NCBI GenBank assembly: GCA_040880585.1
Contig: JBBDID010000021.1
Span: 81,115 to 145,114 of the forward strand
Direction of reading: 5' to 3'
From: Paracrocinitomix sp040880585
Lineage (GTDB): Bacteria; Bacteroidota; Bacteroidia; Flavobacteriales_D; Crocinitomicaceae
DNA: 64,000 nt
The notes under the pieces are model-generated. The model did no database searches and was not told the origin of the DNA. It saw only the letters and a list, made by a program, of their open reading frames with translations. The first letter of the stretch is position 1, and every line of letters begins with the position of its first letter. Made by a program: the position numbers and the translations under genes. Positions 1 through 9,401 of the stretch are shown here, in pieces.

Positions 1-80
1 TCTCACTGTCCAAACCGATACAGATCAGTTCTACAAAAAAATCTCTTACCTTAAATAGGGGTAATGTCCTTGGGATTCGC

Positions 81-88
81 TATTTTTG
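81..88 (+). promoter_or_regulatory. Possible -7 box for the SpoIIE-type phosphatase gene
   Basis: TATTTTTG fits the Bacteroidota -7 consensus TAnnTTTG and ends 25 bases before the ATG. No convincing TTG -33 element lies at the usual distance, so this rests on one motif. Confidence 0.3.
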
Positions 89-113
89 GTAGACTTCGTC
101 CTTAAATCCAATT

Positions 114-1934
114 ATGCGAAAAATTATTTCTGTCAGCTTATTTGTTTTCTTATCTGTAGTTGCTGTTCAGGCACAAAGAACCACAGGTAAGCTAAATATG
201 AGCGGAACTGTTTTAGGATATGAACATGATCCGGCAAAAGGAATCTTTAAAAAGGAGAAAACAGCGGTTGAAGGCAATCTTTCGGGGGTTAAAATTGAAC
301 TGAAGGAAGATGGAAAAACCATTAAATCGGTTCGAACAAATAACGGGGGGAAATTTGCCATCAGTGTTCCAATTGGTAAAAAATATGAACTTTTCTACAC
401 CAAAAGTGAACACGCCAAGTCTGCTTTTGAGATTGATCTCAGAAATATCCCGGATGATTTGGGAAAAACGGGACTTTTAATTCGAAACATAGAGCTTATA
501 CTCAACAGCCTACAGACGGATGAACCCATTGACAAAGGGGAGGTTTTTGGAAGAATCTATTACGATCAAAATAAGAGACGTTTTTTCTTTGACGCAACAG
601 AATTTGAAAAAAAAACAGGGCTATTTCAAAAAGAAAGGGATGATACAGCTGTGAAACTGATTGAATCGGCTTTGGAAAAGAATAAAAACAACAATACCAA
701 GGCAATACTTCCTTCAACGGAGGATGACAAGACAGAAGATAACATCCTTGACCCGGAAGATGATCAACCGAAAACCGTTGCCTCAAAATCAAAGACGATC
801 AGTCTGCTCAAACGTACCCAATTGGTAGATGATGGTATGTGGGAAAACCTCACAGAGACAGAAATTGAAGATCGTGAAAAAGAAATTGAAAATGCCTGGA
901 AACAATTAGAGTCAGACAGAGCATTTGCCGTAAGTGAAGAAGATTTTTTGTTGCTAAAGGCGCGTGAAGAACTTTTAATTGCCGCAGAGAATGAATTAGC
1001 AGTAGCCAAAGAATACATTCAGGAACAAGAAGCGAAACTCAATGCCCAACGAAACATCCTGATTGTTTCTGGAATTGCCGGAATATTATTGATCGCTTTT
1101 GTTTTCTTTTTACTCAAGGTCAATAAAGAAAAAAAGAAACACAACCGTGTATTGGCAGCTAAAAATAAGAAGATTGCCGATAGCATCAATTATGCAGAGC
1201 GGATTCAACAATCGGTATTTTTCAGTGAAGAACAGGTCAAATCTATTTTGCCTAATGCCTTTATTTTTCATCTACCAAGGGATGTAGTAAGCGGTGATTT
1301 CTATTGGTTTTCTGAAGTAAACGGGAAAGTAATTCTGGCAGCCGTTGATTGTACCGGTCATGGCGTTCCGGGCGCCTTTATGTCTTTAATCGGAAATACA
1401 TTGCTCAATCAGATTGTCAATGAAAAAAAAATAGATCAACCTTCAGAAATACTAAAACACTTACATTATGGCATTGTTGAATCGCTTCAACAAGGGCAGG
1501 GAGACACCTCCGCTCAGGACGGTATGGATCTTGCGGTTTGCAGTATTGATAAAAAAGCAAACAAGCTGTATATCGCCGGCGCTATGAATCCGGTATACAT
1601 AGTTCATAATGGAGAAGTTGAAGTTATTTCAGGAGATTTAAAAGGAATTGGAGGGTTAATTGGAATTCGTGACCCTGAAAATGTGACGTTTTCTCAACAT
1701 GAATACCCCATTAAAAAGGACAGTAGTATCTATTTGTTTTCAGATGGCTACATGGATCAGTTTGGCGGAGAAAATGACGAGAAATTTAATGTTCCCCGTT
1801 TTAAGTCGCTTATCACATCCATCTATAACACTTCTCCTGAAGAACAGAAAAAATCTGTTGAGCAAACTATGTTAGAATGGAAAGGGTCAGGTAGCCAGAT
1901 TGACGATATACTTGTTATTGGCGTGAAATTTTAG
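114..1934 (+). CDS. Membrane-anchored SpoIIE/PP2C-type protein phosphatase (SiaA-like)
   Basis: Predicted PP2C/SpoIIE serine/threonine phosphatase. Residues 1-20 look like a signal peptide. About 25-130 resemble an Ig-like carboxypeptidase-regulatory fold. A charged linker and coiled coil (about 240-305) lead to one transmembrane helix (about 312-335), and the cytoplasmic catalytic domain fills about 365-606. The metal-binding motif DCTGHGVPGA (near residue 410), LFSDGYMDQ and the terminal DDILVIG are intact, so activity is expected. The gene converges on a SiaC-like and SiaB-like pair, with the two stops overlapping by 4 bp. In Pseudomonas, SiaA dephosphorylates SiaC and SiaB phosphorylates it. 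By analogy this protein would reset the neighbouring SiaC-like protein in response to a periplasmic cue. The family is clear; the partner assignment is inferred from context. Confidence 0.9.
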   Translation: MRKIISVSLFVFLSVVAVQAQRTTGKLNMSGTVLGYEHDPAKGIFKKEKTAVEGNLSGVKIELKEDGKTIKSVRTNNGGKFAISVPIGKKYELFYTKSEHAKSAFEIDLRNIPDDLGKTGLLIRNIELILNSLQTDEPIDKGEVFGRIYYDQNKRRFFFDATEFEKKTGLFQKERDDTAVKLIESALEKNKNNNTKAILPSTEDDKTEDNILDPEDDQPKTVASKSKTISLLKRTQLVDDGMWENLTETEIEDREKEIENAWKQLESDRAFAVSEEDFLLLKAREELLIAAENELAVAKEYIQEQEAKLNAQRNILIVSGIAGILLIAFVFFLLKVNKEKKKHNRVLAAKNKKIADSINYAERIQQSVFFSEEQVKSILPNAFIFHLPRDVVSGDFYWFSEVNGKVILAAVDCTGHGVPGAFMSLIGNTLLNQIVNEKKIDQPSEILKHLHYGIVESLQQGQGDTSAQDGMDLAVCSIDKKANKLYIAGAMNPVYIVHNGEVEVISGDLKGIGGLIGIRDPENVTFSQHEYPIKKDSSIYLFSDGYMDQFGGENDEKFNVPRFKSLITSIYNTSPEEQKKSVEQTMLEWKGSGSQIDDILVIGVKF

Positions 1935-2314
1935 CGTGCTATTAATTCTATTGGTAATTGTAAGAAGTTTTTAAACTCTAATCCTTTTTGATAAATCAGC
2001 TCATCCCCTTCTTCATAATACCAGGTGACCTTTACCTCATTTCCTTCTTCCATAATATCTTCCAACGTATATAAAAGTCCAAATAACTCTTTAACAGATC
2101 CTGAATTGAAATATTCTAAATCGATCTCAACATGCATTTTTATAGGCGTATTTTTACCGTATTCTTTTAACCACTGATTAATCGGAGTAAAAAATTCCCG
2201 TGCATTTTCAGGATATGAACGCCCTTTTAAACGAAATATATTTTTCTCCGGTTCAAAACGAATCTCCGGCGTATCTTCTGTAACTTCTAAAATGAAAGAT
2301 GTATCCATACTCAA
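1931..2314 (-). CDS. SiaC-family regulatory phosphoprotein (DUF1987)
   Basis: A 127-residue cytoplasmic protein that matches the DUF1987/SiaC family over its whole length: an N-terminal strand with EIRFEP, a central YFNSGSVKELF segment and a C-terminal EFKNF region. In Pseudomonas SiaC the phosphorylated residue lies in the equivalent N(T/S)S loop, and the serines of FNSGSVK are the likely acceptors here. Unphosphorylated SiaC activates the diguanylate cyclase SiaD; no GGDEF gene is present in this window, so the target is unknown. It lies one base downstream of the SiaB-like kinase gene and is almost certainly co-transcribed with it. Confidence 0.85.
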   Translation of the reverse strand: MSMDTSFILEVTEDTPEIRFEPEKNIFRLKGRSYPENAREFFTPINQWLKEYGKNTPIKMHVEIDLEYFNSGSVKELFGLLYTLEDIMEEGNEVKVTWYYEEGDELIYQKGLEFKNFLQLPIELIAR

Positions 2315-2315
2315 T

Positions 2316-3389
2316 TTATAAAGAGGCTTCTAAAGAGAAAAAACAAACTTCGTCATTTTCTTCGATAAAATTAAAATTAATTTCACCCCCACTTTGTCTA
2401 AACATTTCAATGACCCCAATTCCGGCTCCCTGATCTTCATCTGTCACCTCCTTCATCAACTGTTTTTTATACCGTTTTGCTAATTCAATATTATCCAGAC
2501 CCACCAGAGAATTCAAATGTGTTTCAAATATTTTGGCCTTATCTTTTTGAATATAATTTCCGGTCTCCATGGTATACGCTCCGTCTTTTAGTGTGATCAA
2601 AAACATCCCTTCTCTCGCTCCCGCAATTTCTGCTGCATGACGATTCATGTTTTGCAGCAATTCTATCAGAATATAAAGACTTTTTTTCTTAAACACAAGA
2701 TCTTCTTTCTTCAACTGTAAATTGGATTCAAACAGTCTGAAAAGCGGTAAAATCGATTCTTGCGAAAAATCACCTTTGCGCAGTAGAACGATATTCGAAT
2801 CTAACATATCTTTATACAAATCAACTGTTTCTTGAATCTTTATCTCAAATCCGGGGTTTTCTACCTGGTTCATTTTTAAATGCAAAAAGAAATTAGAATA
2901 GGTATCATTGATGGGTTCAAAATGATATACAGGAGGGTTTTTTGTCTTTCTGGCCATTTCAATTAAACCCAAACCACCACCGCCTTTATCACTCAACTTA
3001 TTATTCCCCAAAGCATTCAAATAAATACTTTTCAACTCTTCTAAGGATAGTTTTTTAATTGATTCCAGCGTATCTACCAAGGTGGGGATATTTGCCTTTT
3101 CAATTGGATTAGTAGAGGATAAGTAATGCGTGCCATCCACACTGCGCATCATAAACATTTTATCTCGCAGCTCTTGCTCTTCATCAAATTCAAGATCAGA
3201 ATGACGGATGATGTTTTGAAAGCATTCAGCAATTAAATAAGAAACCCTTTTTTTTATCCCTCTGCCCTCCTTACTGGCTGCCTCCTGAATTTCCATCAAT
3301 AAACTCGTCAACTCATCATCAAATTCTCCTAAATAAATAAGACTAAATTGGTCGTTCTTTAATTTCTTATAAAATTGATAGGTCTTCAT
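2316..3389 (-). CDS. Tandem-domain SiaB-family kinase-like protein (DUF6272 x2)
   Basis: 357 residues containing two SiaB/DUF6272 units in tandem, where family members usually have one of about 180 residues. Unit 1 has the N-box-like ECFQNIIRHS and the G-box-like GGGGLGLIEMAR; unit 2 has ELLQNMNRHA and GAGIGVIEMFR. Both therefore keep ATP-site features of the GHKL fold. The role inferred from the family is phosphorylation of the SiaC-like protein encoded one base downstream, opposed by the SpoIIE-type phosphatase. The frame stays open to a possible start at 3500, but the extra 37 residues look unlike protein and the family homology begins at MKTYQFYKK, so the ATG at 3389 was chosen. Confidence 0.8.
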   Translation of the reverse strand: MKTYQFYKKLKNDQFSLIYLGEFDDELTSLLMEIQEAASKEGRGIKKRVSYLIAECFQNIIRHSDLEFDEEQELRDKMFMMRSVDGTHYLSSTNPIEKANIPTLVDTLESIKKLSLEELKSIYLNALGNNKLSDKGGGGLGLIEMARKTKNPPVYHFEPINDTYSNFFLHLKMNQVENPGFEIKIQETVDLYKDMLDSNIVLLRKGDFSQESILPLFRLFESNLQLKKEDLVFKKKSLYILIELLQNMNRHAAEIAGAREGMFLITLKDGAYTMETGNYIQKDKAKIFETHLNSLVGLDNIELAKRYKKQLMKEVTDEDQGAGIGVIEMFRQSGGEINFNFIEENDEVCFFSLEASL

Positions 3390-3514
3390 TGATGACTTTT
3401 GCACATTAATATTACAAATTATTTTGGAAGTTTTCCCCGAAAAATCGACGGATGAAAGAATATTCTGTGAATAGACAAAAATCAACTGTCTTTTGCTCAA
3501 AAAACAGGATTAAC

Positions 3515-4957
3515 TTAGGGTTCCCCAACACGAACAGCTCCATTTGGCTCCATGGCTTTTTTAATGAAAAAGAATATCTTATCGATTGACTCATATTCAC
3601 CGTCAGGTGAAGGTGAAGCAGCCGGAACAGAAGCAAGAAATCCGGAGGGATCTATTAAAAAATAAGTGGGAATGGCTTTCACCTGATAATCTTTCTTCAA
3701 GGGATGGTCAGCACCAATGTACACCACGTCCCAATCCACTTGAGGGTTGGTGTTTCTGTACGTCTGATAAGTCTCCTTATCCTTATCAGTACAAATCGAA
3801 AGAAAGCTAACATATTCACCATATTTCTTTTGAAGCTCGATCATTACCCGCATATCTGCATTGGCTTGATCATTCCAGGTTTCAAAAAAGTTTAAATAAA
3901 GAAACTTTCCCCTGTATTGTCCCAAACTGATCACTTCTGTACTGTCTTGCGGATCCGTTAACTCAATGGGAGGAGCCGGAAAACCGACCTCCATAGTGGT
4001 CAGGTAATTCATCACGTTTTTTGCAATAGTGGCATTGATGGCATAACGAGCATGGTTATGAATCGAATCCAGCATGACCAAAACACTTCTCTTTTGATCG
4101 GGGCGTTGATAAAAATGCTTTCCTAATTTATCAATCATCACCATTTCTCGAATTTCAGGATTAGCCAGAAATAAATCTTGCTTTAAAGCCGCCATAAGTG
4201 CAGTTGGACTTGCTTTCTCTATAGCAACATTAATATACGCTTCAACCGTTGGAGGAAAATCTTCAAATTTTCTGTTATAAAATCCTTTGAAAAATTTCAT
4301 GTACTGATCATTTTCGTAATAAACAGGAAAAGGTTCGATATAGCTTAAGAAAGTCTCCAGGCGCTTATTACTTTGATTGTTCCCTCCAAATGTTTGCTGC
4401 ATTTCTGCAATATTATACCGCACATAGGTAATGAAATACTCATCTTTTATTTCTTTGTAAGCATCCGATACGTAGACCATAAAAGTATCCAGATACGTTG
4501 AAAACTGCCCCCTTGCTATCTCGACTTCATGATAAGCAACAAAAGCGTCAAACCACTGATTATACTGTAAAATTCTGTAATTGATATCTGTAGAATCCAA
4601 TCCGTAAAATAAAACCTGGGTTAATTGATTTTTAAACGTAAGGGGTTGATCTTTGGGTTTTGGAAAGTACATCTCATAGCTTGTTTGAGGGGCGATATAC
4701 AAACTCGCTTCTACATTTCCCACCTCAAGAACGGCGTTGAAAGTACCGGATGTCTCCAAGGGTAAATGAAAAAGACTGTCCTCCGGGTTTACCGTAGCCT
4801 CCCCTAAATTGATTCGGGTCATGGTTACATAATCCTGATAAGTATACAATGTTACTTTCTCGCCCACCAATTCAGGAGCAAAACCGACTATCTCATGCTT
4901 TTGGGCATCTGATAAAAAAGTAGTGATCAGGAATAATATACTTATGTGTATTCTCAT
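3515..4957 (-). CDS. Exported TlpA/thioredoxin-like protein lacking the CxxC
   Basis: 480 residues with a signal peptide (cut near residue 18, after SDA), a long N-terminal region of Bacteroidota TlpA-like type and a C-terminal thioredoxin fold (about 335-475). The fold is recognisable from GKFLYLNFFETW, the following helix, and the cis-proline strand AIPTYFLIDPSG. The redox site normally reading WCxxC here reads TWNDQAN, so both cysteines are absent and it cannot act as a thiol oxidoreductase. A binding or structural role in the periplasm is more likely. The gene abuts coaD with no gap and probably ends the coaD transcript. Confidence 0.8.
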   Translation of the reverse strand: MRIHISILFLITTFLSDAQKHEIVGFAPELVGEKVTLYTYQDYVTMTRINLGEATVNPEDSLFHLPLETSGTFNAVLEVGNVEASLYIAPQTSYEMYFPKPKDQPLTFKNQLTQVLFYGLDSTDINYRILQYNQWFDAFVAYHEVEIARGQFSTYLDTFMVYVSDAYKEIKDEYFITYVRYNIAEMQQTFGGNNQSNKRLETFLSYIEPFPVYYENDQYMKFFKGFYNRKFEDFPPTVEAYINVAIEKASPTALMAALKQDLFLANPEIREMVMIDKLGKHFYQRPDQKRSVLVMLDSIHNHARYAINATIAKNVMNYLTTMEVGFPAPPIELTDPQDSTEVISLGQYRGKFLYLNFFETWNDQANADMRVMIELQKKYGEYVSFLSICTDKDKETYQTYRNTNPQVDWDVVYIGADHPLKKDYQVKAIPTYFLIDPSGFLASVPAASPSPDGEYESIDKIFFFIKKAMEPNGAVRVGEP

Positions 4958-5422
4958 TTATTTTATAATCAACAGTTCGTCGTTTGTTACAAAGAGAGAG
5001 ATGTCTCCTCCATTGCGTTTGATCTCCCGGATGATTGATGAATTAATGGGGGCTAAAGCCGGATCACACATCAAAAACAAGGTTTCAATTCCCGAAAGGT
5101 CAAAATTCATTTGTGCAATAGAACGCTCATAATCGGCATCTGTTGCATTTCTAATACCTCTTAGCAAATATTGCGCCTTTTTATCCTTGCAAAATTCTAC
5201 CGTCAATTTATGGAACGGCTCTATCTTTACCTTATCATCTCCCTTAAACAAAGAGTTGATCTGTGCCATACGACTTTCCAATGAAAACATGTACTGTTTG
5301 GAGGTGTTTACACCTATAGCAATAATCACCTCATCAAATAAAGGAATAAATCGTCTTAAAATATCTTCATGTCCTTTTGTGAAAGGATCAAAAGATCCCG
5401 GAAAAACACCAATGCGTTTCAT
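4958..5422 (-). CDS. coaD: Phosphopantetheine adenylyltransferase CoaD
   Basis: Transfers AMP from ATP to 4'-phosphopantetheine to give dephospho-CoA, the penultimate step of coenzyme A synthesis. The 154-residue length is normal. The nucleotidyltransferase motif GSFDPFTKGH is at residues 9-18, and the second ATP-binding motif, usually ISSxxIRE, appears as INSSIIREI near residue 128. It lies 60 bp downstream of rsmD and directly upstream of the thioredoxin-like gene. Linkage of rsmD, DUF3822 and coaD is common in this phylum. Confidence 0.97.
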   Translation of the reverse strand: MKRIGVFPGSFDPFTKGHEDILRRFIPLFDEVIIAIGVNTSKQYMFSLESRMAQINSLFKGDDKVKIEPFHKLTVEFCKDKKAQYLLRGIRNATDADYERSIAQMNFDLSGIETLFLMCDPALAPINSSIIREIKRNGGDISLFVTNDELLIIK

Positions 5423-5482
5423 AACTTTTCGTTTTCGTGGATAAACCGGTATAAAAGTACAAGATTTTAAATGATCAGGCTG

Positions 5483-6025
5483 TTATTTCATTTCATGCCT
5501 AAAAAAACTGAATGAAACGCCGCCATAATTGCGCTCATCTATCCATCTCTCATTTGTTTTAAAAGACTCTTTTTTAGAATGTTCCAATACAAGTACTCCA
5601 TTTTTTGAAAGCAACGAAGACTGAAAAATCAGATCGGGCAACTTCTCCACTCCTTCCATATCAAACGGAGGATCAGCCAAAATAAGGTCATACGGTCCGC
5701 TGTTTTCTGCAATGAAAGCAAAGACATCTTTTTTTAGTATTCTCCAATCTTCATCCGGAAAATTTTCTCTTATCTTATTCAAATGGCGAATCGCAACAGG
5801 ATGTTTTTCTATACTTAAGACAGATTTTGCTCCCCGCGATAAGCATTCAAGACCAATAGCACCTGTCCCTGCAAATAAATCCAACACCACCACCTCTTCC
5901 CAATTCAATTGGTTATTGAGGATGTTGAATAAACCTTCTTTAGCAAAATCAGTTGTGGGCCGTGAAGGAAACTTTTTTGGTGGATAAAATCGTTTTCCCC
6001 GATATTTACCACTTACTACACGCAT
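5483..6025 (-). CDS. rsmD: 16S rRNA (guanine-N2) methyltransferase RsmD
   Basis: SAM-dependent methyltransferase expected to modify G966 of 16S rRNA. The 180 residues begin with the family motif MRVVSGKYRGKRF, carry the SAM-binding motif DLFAGTGAIGLECLSRGA (about 50-67) and the catalytic ADPPF (about 118). Its start overlaps the end of the DUF3822 gene by 10 bp, so the two are translationally coupled. Confidence 0.95.
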   Translation of the reverse strand: MRVVSGKYRGKRFYPPKKFPSRPTTDFAKEGLFNILNNQLNWEEVVVLDLFAGTGAIGLECLSRGAKSVLSIEKHPVAIRHLNKIRENFPDEDWRILKKDVFAFIAENSGPYDLILADPPFDMEGVEKLPDLIFQSSLLSKNGVLVLEHSKKESFKTNERWIDERNYGGVSFSFFRHEMK

Positions 6026-6780
6026 AACAATTGCTGACTTAAGATAAAGTGTTCACCCTTTTCTTTCTTGACGTCCAACTGAATGGGTTTGGCAAAAAAA
6101 GTTTGCAATTCATCCAGCGGTTCCCAATTTTTCCCAACTCCGTATAGGTGCAATGCTATCTCATCTTGAGGAATTTCTTTTTGCTCCAGCACAAATAGCA
6201 GGTGGTACACCATGTCTGCTAAATTGTTGAAATCAAACTGGTTAAAGTAAATCATCTTGTTTTTTTCCGTGATAAACAGGTAGAAAATTTCTTTTTCAAG
6301 ATACAAGTGCATCTTTTTCGGCCAAATAGATTGGTCAAAAATACCTTTTAATAAAACCGTGACCGGATGAACTATTCTCACTCTCGGAAATTTGATCACA
6401 AAAAGTGATTTGATCCACAAGGGTAACTCATAGATATTTACAATCCCCACTTCCGGAATTCTATTATAATCTAAATTGTCAAAGGGTTCGGGGTAATTCA
6501 AGCTAAAAACCTCAGCAGGTTTGGCGTGGTTGAACAAATCAACAGGAATCAATGTATTTCTTTTACCGCCTGCTGTCAATACAAATCCATCATAATCAAA
6601 GGATAATTTTTCATCCGTCATCAATGCAGCAATCGACTCCCGGTCAAAAGCAGTTAACTCAATTTCCTGAAGATCGGTGATGGAACGGTCTGTTTTAGAT
6701 AAAGCAGCAAAACGTAGCTTATCCGGTTGAAGATCCATGCACAAAACATGGCGGTAGGCTTCATCTTTTGTGATGGCCAT
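6016..6780 (-). CDS. DUF3822 family protein
   Basis: 254-residue protein matching DUF3822, a Bacteroidota family almost always beside rsmD/coaD. No signal peptide or membrane helix is visible. Alternating strands and LxxExEIFYLFI-type segments suggest an actin/PilM-like fold, but no nucleotide-binding residues can be assigned with confidence. Function is unknown; conserved linkage suggests a house-keeping role. Confidence 0.8.
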   Translation of the reverse strand: MAITKDEAYRHVLCMDLQPDKLRFAALSKTDRSITDLQEIELTAFDRESIAALMTDEKLSFDYDGFVLTAGGKRNTLIPVDLFNHAKPAEVFSLNYPEPFDNLDYNRIPEVGIVNIYELPLWIKSLFVIKFPRVRIVHPVTVLLKGIFDQSIWPKKMHLYLEKEIFYLFITEKNKMIYFNQFDFNNLADMVYHLLFVLEQKEIPQDEIALHLYGVGKNWEPLDELQTFFAKPIQLDVKKEKGEHFILSQQLLCV

Positions 6781-6785
6781 ATTAC

Positions 6786-7721
6786 TTAGTTCGACCAGTT
6801 ATCTCTCAGGTGATTATCCTTAAGCGCACCAATTATATACTCCACTCTTCCTTCTATAGGATCTTCCATAGGGTGTGTCATACTAATCCGTAAAGTAGGA
6901 ACGTTAATTTCACCTTTGGGAACAGAACTTGTGTCCAACACAACTTGATCTTGAGTAAAAGGAACATACATCAGAGAATCCGGATGAAAAGCAAGCTCCC
7001 CTCCTATTTTCTCACGGTTATCGAGGTATCGGTCTGAATAGAAGATGGCATCCATCACCGGAAGATAAACAGTATCTCTTTGAAAACCTTTTAGGTCGGC
7101 CGGTGGATTTTCAGAACGTGCCAAATATGCTGCCTCAAATTCATTCATTAAATTATCAATGGCACGGTTATCACCATAAATCAAGTCCCGCTCTTCAGCA
7201 GTAATCGTTCTGGGAGGTATCGCCCCAATTTTTACTATATCCATAGTTTTGCCTGTTTTGACAAACTCAATCAAATCCCCAATATCATTTGTATACGTTC
7301 CTTTTGATTGCTTATATGCAATTTCAGCTGCTTTTACATCTTGCATCCGTGTCATAATTTCACGCTCTATACGCTCATATCGTTTTTTAAAAACAACCTC
7401 TTCCTGTACCGTTTTATAATCCAGGTATAAAATCACAACCGACCCCACTAACATGATGGCCATAATACCATAACCGACAATGGATTTTATAAGATCAAAT
7501 AAATATAAAAACCAAACCACACTCACTACAATAAAAATGATAGCGGCGTAAAGAAATAATTTGCTTTGTTGTACTTGAATTGTTTCACCGTTATTCAACT
7601 CAACAACCTTCGGCACAGCAGCTTCAATAAATAACAAAATTCCGATCACTAAAAATAGTGCCGGCAAGAGATACTTTTTAATAATAAAAAAGAAATCATC
7701 AACCTTTTCTAATGAACTCAT
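6786..7721 (-). CDS. Conserved membrane protein, three helices and a soluble C-terminal domain
   Basis: 311 residues. Three hydrophobic helices lie at about 15-33, 50-70 and 77-99. A charged coiled-coil segment follows (about 100-130), then a soluble domain of about 180 residues containing the strand NVPTLRISMTHP and a helical part with many acidic residues. I recognise no named family. It is the first gene of the minus-strand run leading through DUF3822, rsmD and coaD, six bases before the DUF3822 gene, and is probably co-transcribed. Confidence 0.7.
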   Translation of the reverse strand: MSSLEKVDDFFFIIKKYLLPALFLVIGILLFIEAAVPKVVELNNGETIQVQQSKLFLYAAIIFIVVSVVWFLYLFDLIKSIVGYGIMAIMLVGSVVILYLDYKTVQEEVVFKKRYERIEREIMTRMQDVKAAEIAYKQSKGTYTNDIGDLIEFVKTGKTMDIVKIGAIPPRTITAEERDLIYGDNRAIDNLMNEFEAAYLARSENPPADLKGFQRDTVYLPVMDAIFYSDRYLDNREKIGGELAFHPDSLMYVPFTQDQVVLDTSSVPKGEINVPTLRISMTHPMEDPIEGRVEYIIGALKDNHLRDNWSN

Positions 7722-7755
7722 ACATCTGATTATTGTTCGTACTTTGTATACCGAA

Positions 7756-7763
7756 CAAAACTA
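7756..7763 (-). promoter_or_regulatory. -7 box of the 7721-to-3515 minus-strand operon
   Basis: Read on the minus strand this is TAGTTTTG, a full TAnnTTTG match 34 bases before the first ATG. No TTG sits at the ideal spacing, so confidence is moderate. Confidence 0.4.
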
Positions 7764-7846
7764 CAATTTTTTTTAAAGTCCCGTGAGCCAGTCAATATAT
7801 TTTTTACATATTTAAATCAACCGAACGGATAGTAACAACCAACCAT

Positions 7847-9283
7847 TTGAAAAACAAGATCAATAAAACCACATTTGAACAGCGATTTACCGAGAACCTG
7901 TCTCACTTACCTACGGTTGATCAAAAAAATGCCATTGACAAACTGACCGAGTTTATTACTTCAGATAAACAGTTTGAAATATTCATGTTGAGCGGGTTTG
8001 CCGGAACCGGAAAAACTACGCTTATCTCTACTTTTGTCAAAACCCTCACTGAAAACCGGATCAAATCCTATTTAATGGCGCCAACCGGGCGGGCGGCAAA
8101 AGTTCTATCTAACTATAGCGGAAAACCGGCTTATACCATTCACCGATCCATCTATTTTCCCAATACAGACACAGAAGGCCGTTCCTCTTTTCGGTTGGGG
8201 GAAAACAAGCGTACAAACACGATTTTTATTGTGGATGAGGCTTCAATGGTATCTACTTTTTCCGGAATTTCTGATGCCCACTCTTTCTCCCAACGAGACT
8301 TATTAGCAGATTTACTGGAATACGTGTATGCTGCTGATAACTGTAAACTGATATTTGTTGGAGACAAAGGGCAGTTACCGCCGGTAGGGATGGATCAAAG
8401 CCCTGCACTGGATCAGGATTTTCTTTCAAAAAATTATGCCTTTGATATCGTCAGTGCTGAGTTAAAGCAAGTGGTTCGGCAAGAAGCAAAATCGGGGATA
8501 TTGGATATTTCTCTTCAATTACGTAATTACAGTGAAGAAATTCCGCAGTTACGTTTCAACCAAAAAGATGCTATCCGTTTGTCAGGTGAGAATTTACAAG
8601 AGACGCTGGAATCGGCTATTGATCAATATGGGCAAGAAAACGTCATGGTGGTAAATCGCTCTAACAAGCGGGCAAATTTATTCAATCAACAGATCAGGCA
8701 ACGCATTTTATGGCAAGAAGATGAAATTAACAGTGGAGATGTGGTTATGGTAGTAAGTAATAATTACTACTGGTTGGATGCTAGCTCCAAAGCCGGTTTC
8801 ATTGCAAACGGAGAACTGTTGAAGATCAAAAAAATCCTGAAACGGGAAGAAATTTATGGTTTTGATTTTGTAGATGTTACCGCACAATTTATCGATTATC
8901 CGGATATCCCTGAAATTGAAGTGAAAATGATGACCCAGGCGATTTACAGTGAATCGGCAAACCTACCCAGAGAACAATTAAAAGCGCTTTTTTTTCGAAT
9001 TGCTGAAGAAGAATATCCCTTAGAGAGAAATAAGCGGGTGCGCAATAAAAAAGTTATGGAAAACCCTTATTTTCAAGCATTACAAGTCAAGTTTGGTTAT
9101 GCGGTCACCTGTCACAAATCTCAGGGTGGGCAGTGGCCGGTTGTATTTATTGATCAGGGGTATTTCACTCCTGAGATGTGGACCGTAGATTATATGCGCT
9201 GGCTATATACCGCTGTTACACGAGCCAGTGAAAAATTGTATCTCCTTAATTTTCATACTGCCTTTACTGGATCGGAGGAATAA
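7847..9283 (+). CDS. RecD-like ATP-dependent DNA helicase (SF1)
   Basis: 478-residue superfamily 1 helicase of the RecD/TraA type. Motifs in order: Walker A GFAGTGKTT (about 52-60), APTGRAAKVL, Walker B VDEASMVS, motif III GDKGQLPPVG, and the C-terminal UvrD_C_2 motif TCHKSQGGQW followed by YTAVTRASEKLYLL. It is shorter than RecD2 (over 700 residues) and lacks the long N-terminal region, matching the short helicases common in Bacteroidota. The start is the TTG at 7847: the frame is open back only to 7787 and holds no ATG or GTG there, and the next ATG falls just before Walker A. Likely role in repair or recombination. Confidence 0.9.
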   Translation: MKNKINKTTFEQRFTENLSHLPTVDQKNAIDKLTEFITSDKQFEIFMLSGFAGTGKTTLISTFVKTLTENRIKSYLMAPTGRAAKVLSNYSGKPAYTIHRSIYFPNTDTEGRSSFRLGENKRTNTIFIVDEASMVSTFSGISDAHSFSQRDLLADLLEYVYAADNCKLIFVGDKGQLPPVGMDQSPALDQDFLSKNYAFDIVSAELKQVVRQEAKSGILDISLQLRNYSEEIPQLRFNQKDAIRLSGENLQETLESAIDQYGQENVMVVNRSNKRANLFNQQIRQRILWQEDEINSGDVVMVVSNNYYWLDASSKAGFIANGELLKIKKILKREEIYGFDFVDVTAQFIDYPDIPEIEVKMMTQAIYSESANLPREQLKALFFRIAEEEYPLERNKRVRNKKVMENPYFQALQVKFGYAVTCHKSQGGQWPVVFIDQGYFTPEMWTVDYMRWLYTAVTRASEKLYLLNFHTAFTGSEE

Positions 9284-9401
9284 ATTTTACTCATTCTCAT
9301 TTAAACCCATTCTTCTTTCTCAAAAATTATGGGTAATAAATCGCTGAAAATCACAACCCTTTCTTTCTTTTTCCCGTTTAACCTAAGTAGAAAGGAATGA
9401 G

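Noticed and set aside
2316..3500. Longer start (3500) for the SiaB-like gene
   Set aside because: The extra 37 residues show no family homology and fill what looks like the promoter gap after the preceding gene.
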